Assembly: GCA_002351535.1 (NCBI GenBank) | Contig: DEGR01000070.1 | Span: forward strand, 38,965 to 102,964 | DNA: 64,000 nt | Reading direction: 5' to 3' | Source of the DNA: Lachnospira sp. UBA2821 | GTDB taxonomy: Bacteria; Bacillota; Clostridia; Lachnospirales; Lachnospiraceae | In this document: positions 36,842-46,029 of the stretch, piece by piece | Layout of the letters: each line of letters starts with the position of its first letter | How positions within the stretch are numbered: position 1 is the stretch's first letter | The notes under the pieces: generated by a model | The model's database searches: none | Seen by the model: the letters and a program-made list of their open reading frames with translations, nothing else | Told to the model about the DNA's origin: nothing | Translations under genes and position numbers: made by a program

Positions 36842-38332
36842 CTAAACACCCGTCTCGTTTATAAGTTTGCTATAGCACTCTGACATAACTGATATTATCC
36901 TTGAACATAAAGAATATGCTTCCTGATATTTCTCAAGACTCATAGTTTCCTCATCTGAGTCAACTCCTGATATTGACATTCTCTCTGTATCTATAGTCTT
37001 AACAATATTCTGATAATTGCTCTCAAATACTTTTGCCTTCTGTGTTGATACTGCGACTTCCCCGACAATTCCTTCAAGATACTGGGTTGCACTGCTGTTG
37101 TCAAGAATCTTTGCATCTCTTATATCAAGGAATTTGGATACAAGTGATGCATCCGATACACCATCCTGAAGCGGCTTATCTGTTGTTGCCAGAAGAGAAG
37201 GGTCTTTCATGAGGTCTTTGTTAACTTCAAGCACTCCTGTATCTGTAATCTTGAAGAAATCAGTATTCGCTGAACTCTCACCTTTCAGATTGATTCCACT
37301 AGTCTGAACTGCATTAAATGCATCCGCTATTGCCTTCTTGAAATCCTGGATTTCGTTAATATAATACGATATTCCTTTGTAATTAACCGGTTTTGCCGCA
37401 TTGGCATCTCCATTATTACCGTCTCTTATATCAAGTGTTCCTCTTAACTGTCCACCCAGATTCATAGCCTGAACATCGAACCTTGTTCCTGTCTTAGTAT
37501 TTTCATCATAGTAATAATATATATCATAAAGACCAACCACATCATTTGCGTTGTTCTTATTCTCCCTCGATACCACTGTAAGTTCTCTATTGTCATTATT
37601 ATTGACAAGTACAAACTCGCCCGCCTTAACAATATAGTCAACTTTATTTGTTCCGTATTTTGTCTCTGTAACATCTACAGGAACAATTGCAGAAAGCTTA
37701 TCAAGTGCAAGGTCTCTCTGGTCACGAAGGTCGTTCGCCGTTCCCCCTGCGAGTTCCACTATGTTAATCTGTTTTGTAAGAGTTGCTATCTGCTCTGTGT
37801 ATGTATTAATTCTATCCACGCAGTTACTTACGTCAAGATTACTTTCCTGCTGCAGTTTTGTAAGCTTTGTCTGTACATCATTCATATAATCAGCCATACT
37901 CTGTGCTGCATTAAGCACTTCTGTACGAATAGTTATATCCTCCGGTGAACCATTAAGCTCCTGAAATGCTGAGAAAATCTCATTGTACTGTGTCGTAAAT
38001 CCCTTTTCTTTCATTTCATTGAAATAATCTTCTATCTGAAGATTATATGTATACTTAGAGCTCTGCTCATTCTGTTTTGCATTGTTATAACGATATTTGC
38101 TGTCATAATATTTATCCCTTATACGTTCAATCCCCGTAACTTCAGTACCTGTACCTACCTGTCCATATCTTGCATACACATCTGCTGCACTTCTTGCTGT
38201 CTGGTTAATCTGCTGCCTAGAATAACCTTTTGTATTTTCATTTGAAATATTATGCGCCGCTGTGCTAAGTCCCACACTTGCTGCATAAAGTCCGCTTTTA
38301 CCTATATCTAATCCAAAAAATGTTGATGGCAT
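36842..38332 (-). CDS. flgK: hook-filament junction protein FlgK (HAP1), second copy
   Basis: 496 residues from ATG 38332 (GAGGTGAAGGAA). N-terminal rod motif FFGLDIGKSGLYAASVGLST with NISNENTKGYSRQQIN; C-terminal SGVDSDEETMSLEKYQEAYS and RIISVMSECYSKLIN are the HAP1 ends. It lies directly after another FlgK-like gene. Either copy could be the functional junction protein; they have diverged strongly in the middle. Confidence 0.9.
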   Translation of the reverse strand: MPSTFFGLDIGKSGLYAASVGLSTAAHNISNENTKGYSRQQINQTARSAADVYARYGQVGTGTEVTGIERIRDKYYDSKYRYNNAKQNEQSSKYTYNLQIEDYFNEMKEKGFTTQYNEIFSAFQELNGSPEDITIRTEVLNAAQSMADYMNDVQTKLTKLQQESNLDVSNCVDRINTYTEQIATLTKQINIVELAGGTANDLRDQRDLALDKLSAIVPVDVTETKYGTNKVDYIVKAGEFVLVNNNDNRELTVVSRENKNNANDVVGLYDIYYYYDENTKTGTRFDVQAMNLGGQLRGTLDIRDGNNGDANAAKPVNYKGISYYINEIQDFKKAIADAFNAVQTSGINLKGESSANTDFFKITDTGVLEVNKDLMKDPSLLATTDKPLQDGVSDASLVSKFLDIRDAKILDNSSATQYLEGIVGEVAVSTQKAKVFESNYQNIVKTIDTERMSISGVDSDEETMSLEKYQEAYSLCSRIISVMSECYSKLINETGV

Positions 38333-38383
38333 TTCCTTCACCTCTTTTTTATATAAATACTTTCTCTGCTTTTAAATATATAA

Positions 38384-40159
38384 CTATGCCCCGAGTCTGT
38401 TAATTATATGCTCTAACATATCACTGACTACATTTATGTATCTTGATGATGCATTATATGCATTCTGATATTTAATCATATAAGTAAGTTCTTCATCCGA
38501 ATTCACACCATGCACCTCAGTTCTCTGTGAATCTAATGTATTGGTTGCATCAGTTTCACTCGATGACAGATTCTTAAAGAATTCACCGTCATTACCAAGT
38601 TCATATATATACTGGTCATAATAATCAGTGAATTTTAACTGAGCCAGACTATCCGGGTCAAGGTTACTGAATTTACCATTCCATGCTTCCAAAAGCTTAT
38701 TAGCTTTCTGGTAATCCTCTTCTCCCTCTTTTGTCGTAAACGGAATCTTGGCATAACTGTCAAGTATCTTAGGATTTATTTCAAGATTACCACATTTGTA
38801 TAAAGATTCGTATCCTCTGCTGTCAAGCTTATTAAATATATAATATGTGTTACCGTCATCCCCTGTAACCTCTATATATCTGTCTACGCCTATTCTTGAG
38901 AATAATTCCTGTGGCGGCATCTCTCCGTCCGAGCCTGTCGATGTGGACATATCAAGTACTTCTATATTGTCGGCCGTATATGTAACTCCATCCGGATATG
39001 TCTTACCGTTTGCATCAGTAAATGATGTAACCCCGTCCGGCATCCCTTTCGTCATTGGAGAAAATACATTATTGATAGTTGTCACTATTCCATTTATAAG
39101 ATTGTCAAACAATGCCTCACTCTTAACTAATGTGCACTGGTCAACATTCTTCATATACTTATCAACATCTTCAAAATACTTTTTACTTCCGTCAGGTGTT
39201 GTAAGATCATAATCATTTATCTTTGGCAAATCAGTGTAATCTGCATTAAAATCACCTCTTGCCAATATATATCCTTTAAGACTTCCTTTATCATTATTCC
39301 TTGCAGGACCTATCTCCTGATCAAAATTAAACACTTCCTGATCATCTAACTGTGGCCATACCACTGATACATAAACAGAATCATCAGCTCCGTTAAGCTG
39401 CTTTGTCCCCATCTCAAACACACCCGTATCAGAAACAAAAGGGACACCTTCTATATCTACCGTTACATATCGGTTCTCTCCTTCTTTGTATGTAATATTT
39501 ACATATGAAGAAAGCTTATCTATCATCAAATCTCTCTTGTCTCTTAAGTCGTTCGCTGCCTGTATATCAGAAGCTTCTACACCTGCAATGGCCTTGTTAA
39601 GTGACGCTATCTGCTGACCTATGGCATTCACCTCATCAACCATTCCTTTTATCTTTGAATCAAGGTTATTCTGATATTCCTTCATATCCTGATATATTCC
39701 ATTAGCTCTCTGTATAAATTCTTCGGCAAACATTACAAGCTCTGACTGTGCCGTTTCACTGTTAGGTGTCTTTGCCATCTCACTAATGGCATTTTCAAGA
39801 TTTTCCAATGTTTTATCAAATGATTCACCATTTATTTCACCTAATATGTTAGCCACCTCATTTGCCGCATCATATTGCGCAGTATAAAAATTTGCACGAC
39901 TGTTTTCAGTTCTGTAGGCTTTATCAAGCAGTATATTTCTTACCCTGCTTGTAGAAATAACATCGACTCCAAGACCTACCTGCATATAACTGGTAGAACT
40001 GGAGCCGATGTTTGCATATGTTCTATCGCCATTTATACTTAACTGCCTTGTGTATCCCTTTGTATATACATTTGTTAAATTATGGGATGTAGTGTTAAGA
40101 CCTGTCGATGCAGCCTGTAACCCTGATACCCCAACATAAATACTAGTCATTCCTGACAT
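38384..40159 (-). CDS. flgK: hook-filament junction protein FlgK (HAP1), first copy
   Basis: 591 residues; ATG after GAGGTGTTGAT. N-terminus SIYVGVSGLQAASTGLNTTS with NLTNVYTKGYTRQLS, C-terminus HGVNSDEELTYMIKYQNAYN followed by YINVVSDMLEHIINRLG. Somewhat longer than Bacillus FlgK (~507) with an extra central region around residues 280-480. Tandem with a second flgK. Encoded right after flgN, its probable chaperone gene. Confidence 0.92.
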   Translation of the reverse strand: MSGMTSIYVGVSGLQAASTGLNTTSHNLTNVYTKGYTRQLSINGDRTYANIGSSSTSYMQVGLGVDVISTSRVRNILLDKAYRTENSRANFYTAQYDAANEVANILGEINGESFDKTLENLENAISEMAKTPNSETAQSELVMFAEEFIQRANGIYQDMKEYQNNLDSKIKGMVDEVNAIGQQIASLNKAIAGVEASDIQAANDLRDKRDLMIDKLSSYVNITYKEGENRYVTVDIEGVPFVSDTGVFEMGTKQLNGADDSVYVSVVWPQLDDQEVFNFDQEIGPARNNDKGSLKGYILARGDFNADYTDLPKINDYDLTTPDGSKKYFEDVDKYMKNVDQCTLVKSEALFDNLINGIVTTINNVFSPMTKGMPDGVTSFTDANGKTYPDGVTYTADNIEVLDMSTSTGSDGEMPPQELFSRIGVDRYIEVTGDDGNTYYIFNKLDSRGYESLYKCGNLEINPKILDSYAKIPFTTKEGEEDYQKANKLLEAWNGKFSNLDPDSLAQLKFTDYYDQYIYELGNDGEFFKNLSSSETDATNTLDSQRTEVHGVNSDEELTYMIKYQNAYNASSRYINVVSDMLEHIINRLGA

Positions 40160-40174
40160 ATCAACACCTCACCT

Positions 40175-40684
40175 TTAGTTTTTCGCATCAAATGTCGCTA
40201 TTCCCATCTGATCCTGATTGTACGCATTCTTTGTGTAATTAGCCGTCTCCGGAACCTGTCTGAATCCATTGATATAATTAATATTAAATTCAATCATATC
40301 AAGTGCATCCTTTACCAATCCTTTGTTAATCTCATTCACTGTAGAAAACTTATCCAGTGTTTTCTTAAGCTTATCGTGAACTATCGTGAGCCTGTCATAT
40401 TCATCTTTCTGATTCACTAAAAGCTCTGCAATTCCTTTAACGGTTAAAGTGTTGACATCCATGTTTAACACTATAGCAATATCATTAATGGTCTCTATTC
40501 TCTTTTTCTCTAAATTCGTAATCCTGTCAAGGTGTACCTGTTCCCTTGCCATCATCTCATTAAGACCTTCTATATCATCTTTGACAATGATACCGGTCTT
40601 CTGAGTTGATAATTCCAGCAAAGCTTCATATTCGGTATTCTCCTTATCAAGAGTATCGATTAATTCGTCTATAAGACTTGCCAC
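40175..40684 (-). CDS. flgN: FlgN-family export chaperone
   Basis: 169 residues from a GTG with AGGAGAGTGGCAAA before it. Helical throughout: LIDELIDTLDKENTEYEALL, ITNLEKKRIETINDIA, a C-terminal amphipathic helix and the tail NQDQMGIATFDAKN. Chaperone for FlgK and FlgL, whose genes follow directly. Order flgM-flgN-flgK-flgL is that of Bacillus. Confidence 0.9.
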   Translation of the reverse strand: MASLIDELIDTLDKENTEYEALLELSTQKTGIIVKDDIEGLNEMMAREQVHLDRITNLEKKRIETINDIAIVLNMDVNTLTVKGIAELLVNQKDEYDRLTIVHDKLKKTLDKFSTVNEINKGLVKDALDMIEFNINYINGFRQVPETANYTKNAYNQDQMGIATFDAKN

Positions 40685-40708
40685 TTTGCCACTCTCCTTT
40701 TGTAATTA

Positions 40709-40984
40709 TTACACCAGCGACTCAAACTTGCTTAATAACTTATCTGCAAACTGTTCTGCACTTACATCATAAGTTCCGTTGTCCATCTTGGCTTTAATCT
40801 CCGCAACCTTATCTTCCCTGATATCAGGTGCATTGTGGACAGCCTGCTTCGCAACCTGATATGCTTTACCAAACGATGATAACTCTACCTTGTCACGGGC
40901 TGAAGTCTTGGAGGTCTTCTGTGTCTTAATCTTATTATTAGTATTGTAAATCTGGTTAATCTGATTATAAGCATCTACTCTCAT
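40709..40984 (-). CDS. flgM: anti-sigma factor FlgM
   Basis: 91 residues from ATG 40984 (GGAGGTGTCGAGTT). The C-terminal SSFGKAYQVAKQAVHNAPDI, VAEIKAKMDNGTYDV and FADKLLSKF are the FlgM signature that binds SigD. Holds SigD inactive until the hook is complete. A SigD-type promoter stands in front of it, giving autogenous feedback. Confidence 0.93.
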   Translation of the reverse strand: MRVDAYNQINQIYNTNNKIKTQKTSKTSARDKVELSSFGKAYQVAKQAVHNAPDIREDKVAEIKAKMDNGTYDVSAEQFADKLLSKFESLV

Positions 40985-41034
40985 AACTCGACACCTCCCT
41001 GTTATTTTACTGCCAAATAATACTTTCAATATTT

Positions 41035-41061
41035 TTATCGGACAATTTATATTTATCATTA
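41035..41061 (-). promoter_or_regulatory. SigD promoter of flgM operon
   Basis: Minus strand: TAAT (41058-41061), 16 bases, CCGATAA (41035-41041). Same spacing as the other two SigD promoters, one mismatch in the -35; 51 bases before the flgM start. Confidence 0.72.
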
Positions 41062-41146
41062 TAGGAAATTGTTATAAAATTGCAAAAATTATATTATTGT
41101 ATTCATGCGTATTGCATAATTATTAGTTCAGCTTTCTCATTACGAT

Positions 41147-41180
41147 TAAAAAAACCTGACAGAATAACTGCCAGGTCTTT
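41147..41180 (-). terminator. terminator after yvyF-like gene
   Basis: Stem ACCTGGCAG / CTGTCAGGT with one mismatch and 5-base loop, then a T7 run on the minus strand. Ends the mbl-to-yvyF transcription unit. Confidence 0.85.
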
Positions 41181-41185
41181 TTGTA

Positions 41186-41587
41186 TTACTGATCAAGAAA
41201 TCTCATTCTTGCTCTTTCTCTTGGGTCTTTCTTTTTCTCCGGTTCAGGCTTATGATAAAGATTACCAAAATCATGTGCCATCTTCTTCTTGCATTCCTCA
41301 CAAAATCTTCCGGTCTTGATAAGTGCTCCACACGACTCACACTCAAGTCCTACAAGTGATTCGTCACCAAATGCAAGTCTCTCTTCTCTTACCCACTGCT
41401 TTATCTGCTGTATTGACACTTCATTTTCCTCTGACACCTGAGAAATAGACGCATCTTTATTATCATAAATGTATTTTTTAACCTGCTGAAACTTTTTCTC
41501 AAGTTCGTCTTTACAAGCCGGGCAAAGTCTTGCTCCACCCATATAATTAAATAATCTGCCACAGCCTCTGCAATTCTTAACTTCCAT
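41186..41587 (-). CDS. yvyF: YvyF-like flagellar operon protein (zinc ribbon plus helix-turn-helix)
   Basis: 133 residues; ATG after GGAGGAGTTTTAAC. Two Cys4-like clusters (NCRGCGRLF with RLCPACKDEL; ECESCGALIKTGRFCEECKK) flank a helix-turn-helix-like segment SISQVSEENEVSIQQIKQWV. Matches the flagellar operon protein family represented by YvyF, encoded between comFC and flgM in Bacillus, the same place as here. Exact function unknown; probable regulator. Confidence 0.85.
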   Translation of the reverse strand: MEVKNCRGCGRLFNYMGGARLCPACKDELEKKFQQVKKYIYDNKDASISQVSEENEVSIQQIKQWVREERLAFGDESLVGLECESCGALIKTGRFCEECKKKMAHDFGNLYHKPEPEKKKDPRERARMRFLDQ

Positions 41588-41605
41588 GTTAAAACTCCTC
41601 CGTAT

Positions 41606-42355
41606 CTAGAATCCGTCACCTATGCTTATTGTAATAAAATAAATGTCTTCAACGCCTTTATCCTTTAGTACCTTTGCACAGGCATCTATAGTGCTTCCTG
41701 TAGTATATATATCGTCCACAAGAATGACTTTTCTTAATTTTACTATATTTTCTTCTATATGAAAAGCATTTTCTACATTTTTACGTCTTTCTTTATCTGA
41801 TAATTCCTTTTGTGGTCTTGTGTCCGAAGTACGAAATAAGATTTTGTCATTGTATGGTATTCCCAAATAATCCGCCAGACGTTTTGCTGCCTCATCTGCC
41901 TGATTAAACCCTCTCTTTATCTGTTTTTTTCTATACATCGGTACAGGAATTATCACCTGTGCTTTCCACTCCTGTATCGCATCACCGTGAAGCCTTGCTA
42001 TTTCTGACATATAATAATCCAGATATTCGCGCCTGTTTTTATATTTTATGGCATATACCGACTTCCTGACAGGTCCCTTATGTTCGACAAGTGCTATTCC
42101 CGTATTATATTTGTGTTTTCTTTTACTGCAGTCATAACAATATTCAAGCCGGTTGTCACTTAACGGCTTTGAACATTTTTTACATCTCGGCTCATATATA
42201 AACGGTATCTCTGCTTCACATTTATTGCATACATATCTTTTTTTCTTTACTTCACTAATCTTTATAACCCCGTCACATATAGGACATCTCCTCGGAAAAA
42301 CATAATCTGCAATCCTATCTATTATCCCATCTATTATATTTACACACTCTCCCAC
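41606..42355 (-). CDS. comFC: ComF family phosphoribosyltransferase-like protein
   Basis: 249 residues from GTG 42355 (GGGGAGTAATAATAA). N-terminal double zinc ribbon (RRCPICDG, VCNKCEAEI, RCKKCSKPL, YCYDCSKR), then a type I PRTase domain with VILVDDIYTTGSTIDACAKV. Takes part in DNA uptake/recombination in competent bacteria. It starts 6 bases after recD2; neighbour of yvyF as in Bacillus. Confidence 0.93.
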   Translation of the reverse strand: MGECVNIIDGIIDRIADYVFPRRCPICDGVIKISEVKKKRYVCNKCEAEIPFIYEPRCKKCSKPLSDNRLEYCYDCSKRKHKYNTGIALVEHKGPVRKSVYAIKYKNRREYLDYYMSEIARLHGDAIQEWKAQVIIPVPMYRKKQIKRGFNQADEAAKRLADYLGIPYNDKILFRTSDTRPQKELSDKERRKNVENAFHIEENIVKLRKVILVDDIYTTGSTIDACAKVLKDKGVEDIYFITISIGDGF

Positions 42356-42361
42356 TTATTA

Positions 42362-44596
42362 TTACTCCCCTTTTCGTTCTTTAATTCTAATCGCAAGACT
42401 TGAATATCTTTTCTGCTCTAAAGTATTATCAACCATTTTTTGGAATTCCCTGTCGCTCCCAACAATACATACACACTTCTTAGCTCTTGTTACAGCCGTG
42501 TATATAAGATTTCTTGTCATAAGCATTCTCGGTCCACTGAGCATAGGAAGAATTACTGCCGGGTACTCGCTTCCCTGCGACTTGTGTATAGTAATTGCAT
42601 ATGCAAGTTCTAATTCATCCGCCTGCTTAAATGAATACTTTACGATTTTGCCTTCTTCAAATTCTACTTCCAGCATTTCCATATACTTGTTAATACTCTT
42701 AATAACTCCCGTATCACCATTAAACACTCCACTGCCTTTTTCGACAGCAATTCCATAACGGCTGCATATTTCCCACTCAAGCTGATAATCATTCTTTATC
42801 TGCATCACTTTGTCACCTTCACGGAAAATGTTGTCTCCAATCTCTTCCTGCTTCTTATCCTTCGAAGGCGGATTCAGATATTCCTGCAGAATTTTATTAA
42901 GTCTTTCGACTCCGACAGATCCTTTTCTCATCGGAGTAAGCACCTGTATATCGTTCATTGATGCATCTACATACGCAGGAAGCTTTTCCCGTATAAGTGT
43001 TATTGTGGCACTTATTATCTTATTCGCATCATCTCTGTCAAGATATAAAAAATCTTTACTTCTTTTTTTCAAATCTATAACTTCACCATTATGAATTCTG
43101 TGTGCATTTACTACTATATCACTTTCACCGGCCTGCCTGAAAATCTTATTCAACCTGACAAGCGGAAACTGTTCAGATTCAATAATATCTTTTAATACAT
43201 TTCCCGGTCCGACACTCGGAAGCTGGTTAACATCTCCGACAAGAATCAGTCTCGTTCCGACAACTACAGCTTTTAAAAGTGCGTTCATGAGATAAATGTC
43301 AACCATTGACATTTCATCTATAATAATCACATCACATTCAAGCGGGTTACTTTCATTTCTGTCAAATCCTCCTGAATCATTTGACGCAGGCGAATCATCC
43401 TGCATTCCCATTGACACTTCCAGAAGCCGGTGTATTGTCTGCGCTTCATAACCTGTAGTCTCAGACATTCTCTTAGCTGCTCTTCCTGTCGGTGCTGCAA
43501 GTCGTATGTCCATATGCTCACTTTCAAATAATTTTATTATCGTATTAATGGTAGTTGTCTTACCTGTTCCGGGTCCTCCTGTTATTACCATAAATCCATT
43601 CTGTGCCGCTTCAATAACTGCCTTTTCCTGAAGTTCATCAAGTACAATTCCGGCTCTTTCTTCTATTGCAAGTATTTTTTTATGAAGCTTAGACTCATCA
43701 ACTCTTTCAGAAATATTTAGCTCCATAAGCATATTTGCCACATTCAATTCTGTAAAATAAAGATTTGCCGCATATACACATTTTACACCATCAATATCTT
43801 TAACAAATATTTTTTTGTCGATAACCATATCCATAAGATGTCCATCCAGATTAAATTCAGAAAGCTGGAGCAGGTCAACGATACCATGCTCCAGCTCATC
43901 CTTCGGTAAATATATGTGTCCATTTGCAGATGCCTGCGTAAGAACATATAATATTCCACTTCTTATTCTAAAATCTGAATCCGTCCTGATTCCTATTCTT
44001 GATGCAATCTCATCTGCCATCTTGAATCCAACGCCTTCGATGTCATCCGCCATCTTATAAGGATTCTGCTGAAGGATAGTATACATTTTCTGACCATACT
44101 GCTTATATATTTTCACTGCAAGGTTAAGATTAATTCCATACTGCTGAAGATAAAGCATTGCCTTTCGCATGTCACGTTTGCTCTGAACCTGATCTGATAT
44201 TTCCATTGCCTTCTTCTGACTTATACCTTTAACATTGGCTAAACGTTCCGGTTCTTCTTCCATTATTCTGAATGTATCTTCACCAAACATCGTAACAATC
44301 TTTTTTGCCATTGCCGGTCCAATTCCCTTAATTGCTCCCGAACCTAAGTATCTTCTTATCGAATCAGCGTCTTCAGGAACCTTTATCTCATAGCTTTCTA
44401 TCTTAAACTGCTCACCATATACAGGATGTTCAGTATATTCTCCCTGCATATGCAGATACTCACCCTCACTTACAAATTGAAGGCTGCCCACACATGTAAG
44501 GTCATCTCCATCTACATCCATAACAAACACTGTATATCCATTGTCATCATTTCTAAAAACAATATGATCTACATATCCCTCTATTGTGTCCTGCAT
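42362..44596 (-). CDS. recD2: ATP-dependent RecD-like DNA helicase (RecD2)
   Basis: 744 residues, normal for RecD2. N-terminal OB/HhH region (GAIKGIGPAMAKKIVTMFG, DDIEGVGFKMADEIA), Walker A VITGGPGTGKTTTINTI, Walker B VIIIDEMSMVD, motif III LILVGDVNQLPSVGPG and the C-terminal YAITIHKSQGSEYPAVI. Superfamily 1B 5'-3' helicase in DNA repair. Its placement between flagellar genes and comFC is conserved in Clostridia. Confidence 0.95.
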   Translation of the reverse strand: MQDTIEGYVDHIVFRNDDNGYTVFVMDVDGDDLTCVGSLQFVSEGEYLHMQGEYTEHPVYGEQFKIESYEIKVPEDADSIRRYLGSGAIKGIGPAMAKKIVTMFGEDTFRIMEEEPERLANVKGISQKKAMEISDQVQSKRDMRKAMLYLQQYGINLNLAVKIYKQYGQKMYTILQQNPYKMADDIEGVGFKMADEIASRIGIRTDSDFRIRSGILYVLTQASANGHIYLPKDELEHGIVDLLQLSEFNLDGHLMDMVIDKKIFVKDIDGVKCVYAANLYFTELNVANMLMELNISERVDESKLHKKILAIEERAGIVLDELQEKAVIEAAQNGFMVITGGPGTGKTTTINTIIKLFESEHMDIRLAAPTGRAAKRMSETTGYEAQTIHRLLEVSMGMQDDSPASNDSGGFDRNESNPLECDVIIIDEMSMVDIYLMNALLKAVVVGTRLILVGDVNQLPSVGPGNVLKDIIESEQFPLVRLNKIFRQAGESDIVVNAHRIHNGEVIDLKKRSKDFLYLDRDDANKIISATITLIREKLPAYVDASMNDIQVLTPMRKGSVGVERLNKILQEYLNPPSKDKKQEEIGDNIFREGDKVMQIKNDYQLEWEICSRYGIAVEKGSGVFNGDTGVIKSINKYMEMLEVEFEEGKIVKYSFKQADELELAYAITIHKSQGSEYPAVILPMLSGPRMLMTRNLIYTAVTRAKKCVCIVGSDREFQKMVDNTLEQKRYSSLAIRIKERKGE

Positions 44597-44609
44597 CTAT
44601 TTCCTTCCC

Positions 44610-44987
44610 TTATGTATAGTTTCTTTTCATCTGCTCATATAACATTTTAGCAATTCCAAGCCCTTCTCCCTGATTGGATGAACTTGTTGCAAACTGCTGC
44701 AAAAGATTGTCCTGCGCATACTCTTTATATTTAGAAGAAGAATCCTCATCATCATCATCCTGCCAGGCTGTAACAGTCTTTTCCATTGCCTTAAATACCT
44801 GCTCAGTAAAATATGCTTCAAATTCTTTGCATGCATCCATAAGTTCGCTATCCTCAGCATCACTTATTTTATCTTTATCAAGCTTATTATTAAGTTTGTT
44901 TTCAAGAGCCGATGCCTTTGATGTCTCTGCATCATTGTATATATCATATAACGAATTCGTATAACTTCCTACTGAAAAATCACTCAT
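44610..44987 (-). CDS. flgJ: rod-binding protein (FlgJ N-terminal domain only)
   Basis: 125 residues from ATG 44987 (AAGGTGGTACAT); the open frame to 45020 has no site. MDACKEFEAYFTEQVFKAM and GLGIAKMLYEQMKRNY are the Rod-binding (PF10135) motifs. No muramidase domain, as usual in Gram-positives. An acidic stretch DDDDEDSSS separates the two motifs. Acts at rod assembly; follows flhO-flhP. Confidence 0.85.
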   Translation of the reverse strand: MSDFSVGSYTNSLYDIYNDAETSKASALENKLNNKLDKDKISDAEDSELMDACKEFEAYFTEQVFKAMEKTVTAWQDDDDEDSSSKYKEYAQDNLLQQFATSSSNQGEGLGIAKMLYEQMKRNYT

Positions 44988-45012
44988 ATGTACCACCTTA
45001 ACATATAGCTGC

Positions 45013-45158
45013 GATTGCAAAAATGCAATCCAACAACTGATTATTAACCAGGGTCAAAAGGGTGCTACGCACCCGCCGACACATATATGTGTCTTTTGCA
45101 AGCTAGCTTGCAAGAACATATATTGTGTACGGCATAGCCCCGTAGGGGCTTTTGACCC
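45013..45158. repeat. multi-hairpin palindromic element
   Basis: Between flhP and flgJ. Nested perfect inverted repeats: GATTGCA/TGCAATC (45013-45030); an outer pair GGGTCAAAAG (45051-45060) / CTTTTGACCC (45149-45158); inside it GGGTGC-TAC-GCACCC, GACACATATATGTGTC, an 18-base palindrome at 45096-45113 and AGCCCC-GTA-GGGGCT. Looks like a small non-coding mobile repeat or structured RNA; no coding potential. Family not recognised. Confidence 0.8.
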
Positions 45159-45189
45159 CATTCCAAACATACACTATCCGCTAAATGCT

Positions 45190-46008
45190 CTATCCTTTAA
45201 GTGCATTTGCCTGTCCCATCATATCGTCGGTTGTTGTGATTGCCTTTGAGTTCATCTCGTATGCTCTCTGTGCAACTATCATGTTAACCATCTCATCAAC
45301 AACCTGCACATTAGATGCCTCAAGATATCCCTGTCTTATATCGCTTTTCTTAAGAGAATCATCCATTGATTCCCACTTTGCCTCACCTGATGCATCTGTT
45401 ACCGAATATAATGATTCGTCATGTTTCTCCAGGCCATTCGGATTTGCAAACTGCACAAGTCCTACTCTCACACCTATTGGCTGTGGATTATTCTTCTCAT
45501 CAGGATAACATATGTCACCATTAGTATTTATTGATAAATTCTCCGCAACATATGTCTGTGAATCAAGTATTATAGGATTTCCCGAATCATCCATAACAGG
45601 ATATCCCTCACTCGTTGTAAGCTCCATTCCTGTACTTCCTATCGAAAAGTTAAATTCACCATTACGTGTATAATACTGCTCTCCATCTGCACCCTGAACT
45701 ACAAAAAATCCATCTCCATTAATAGCAAAATCTGTATCAATTCCTGTCTCTTTCATAGAACCCTGTTTGAATTTGGTTGTTATTGCTGCATCTCTCACAC
45801 CAAGTCCTACCTGCGCTCCTGTAGGCTTTGTATCTCCATTGGCACTTGTTGTCTTTGATTGTATTGTCTGGTACAACAATGATTTAAACTGTGCCTTCTG
45901 TGTCTTATATCCTGTTGTATCAACATTTGCAAGGTTGTTAGATATAACATCAACACTTGTCTGCTGTGCAATCATTCCTGTTGCTGCTGTCCATAATGAT
46001 CTTACCAT
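45190..46008 (-). CDS. flhP: flagellar hook-basal body protein FlhP (FlgG-like rod protein)
   Basis: 272 residues. N-terminal VRSLWTAATGMIAQQTSVD with VISNNLANVDTTGYKTQK, the central DGFFVVQGADGEQYYTRNGE and the C-terminal GYLEASNVQVVDEMVNMI and YEMNSKAI are classic distal-rod/hook family features. Pair with FlhO mirrors Bacillus mbl-flhO-flhP. Full-length for FlgG type. Confidence 0.92.
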   Translation of the reverse strand: MVRSLWTAATGMIAQQTSVDVISNNLANVDTTGYKTQKAQFKSLLYQTIQSKTTSANGDTKPTGAQVGLGVRDAAITTKFKQGSMKETGIDTDFAINGDGFFVVQGADGEQYYTRNGEFNFSIGSTGMELTTSEGYPVMDDSGNPIILDSQTYVAENLSINTNGDICYPDEKNNPQPIGVRVGLVQFANPNGLEKHDESLYSVTDASGEAKWESMDDSLKKSDIRQGYLEASNVQVVDEMVNMIVAQRAYEMNSKAITTTDDMMGQANALKG

Positions 46009-46029
46009 ACGCTCTCCATTCCGGTGTCA

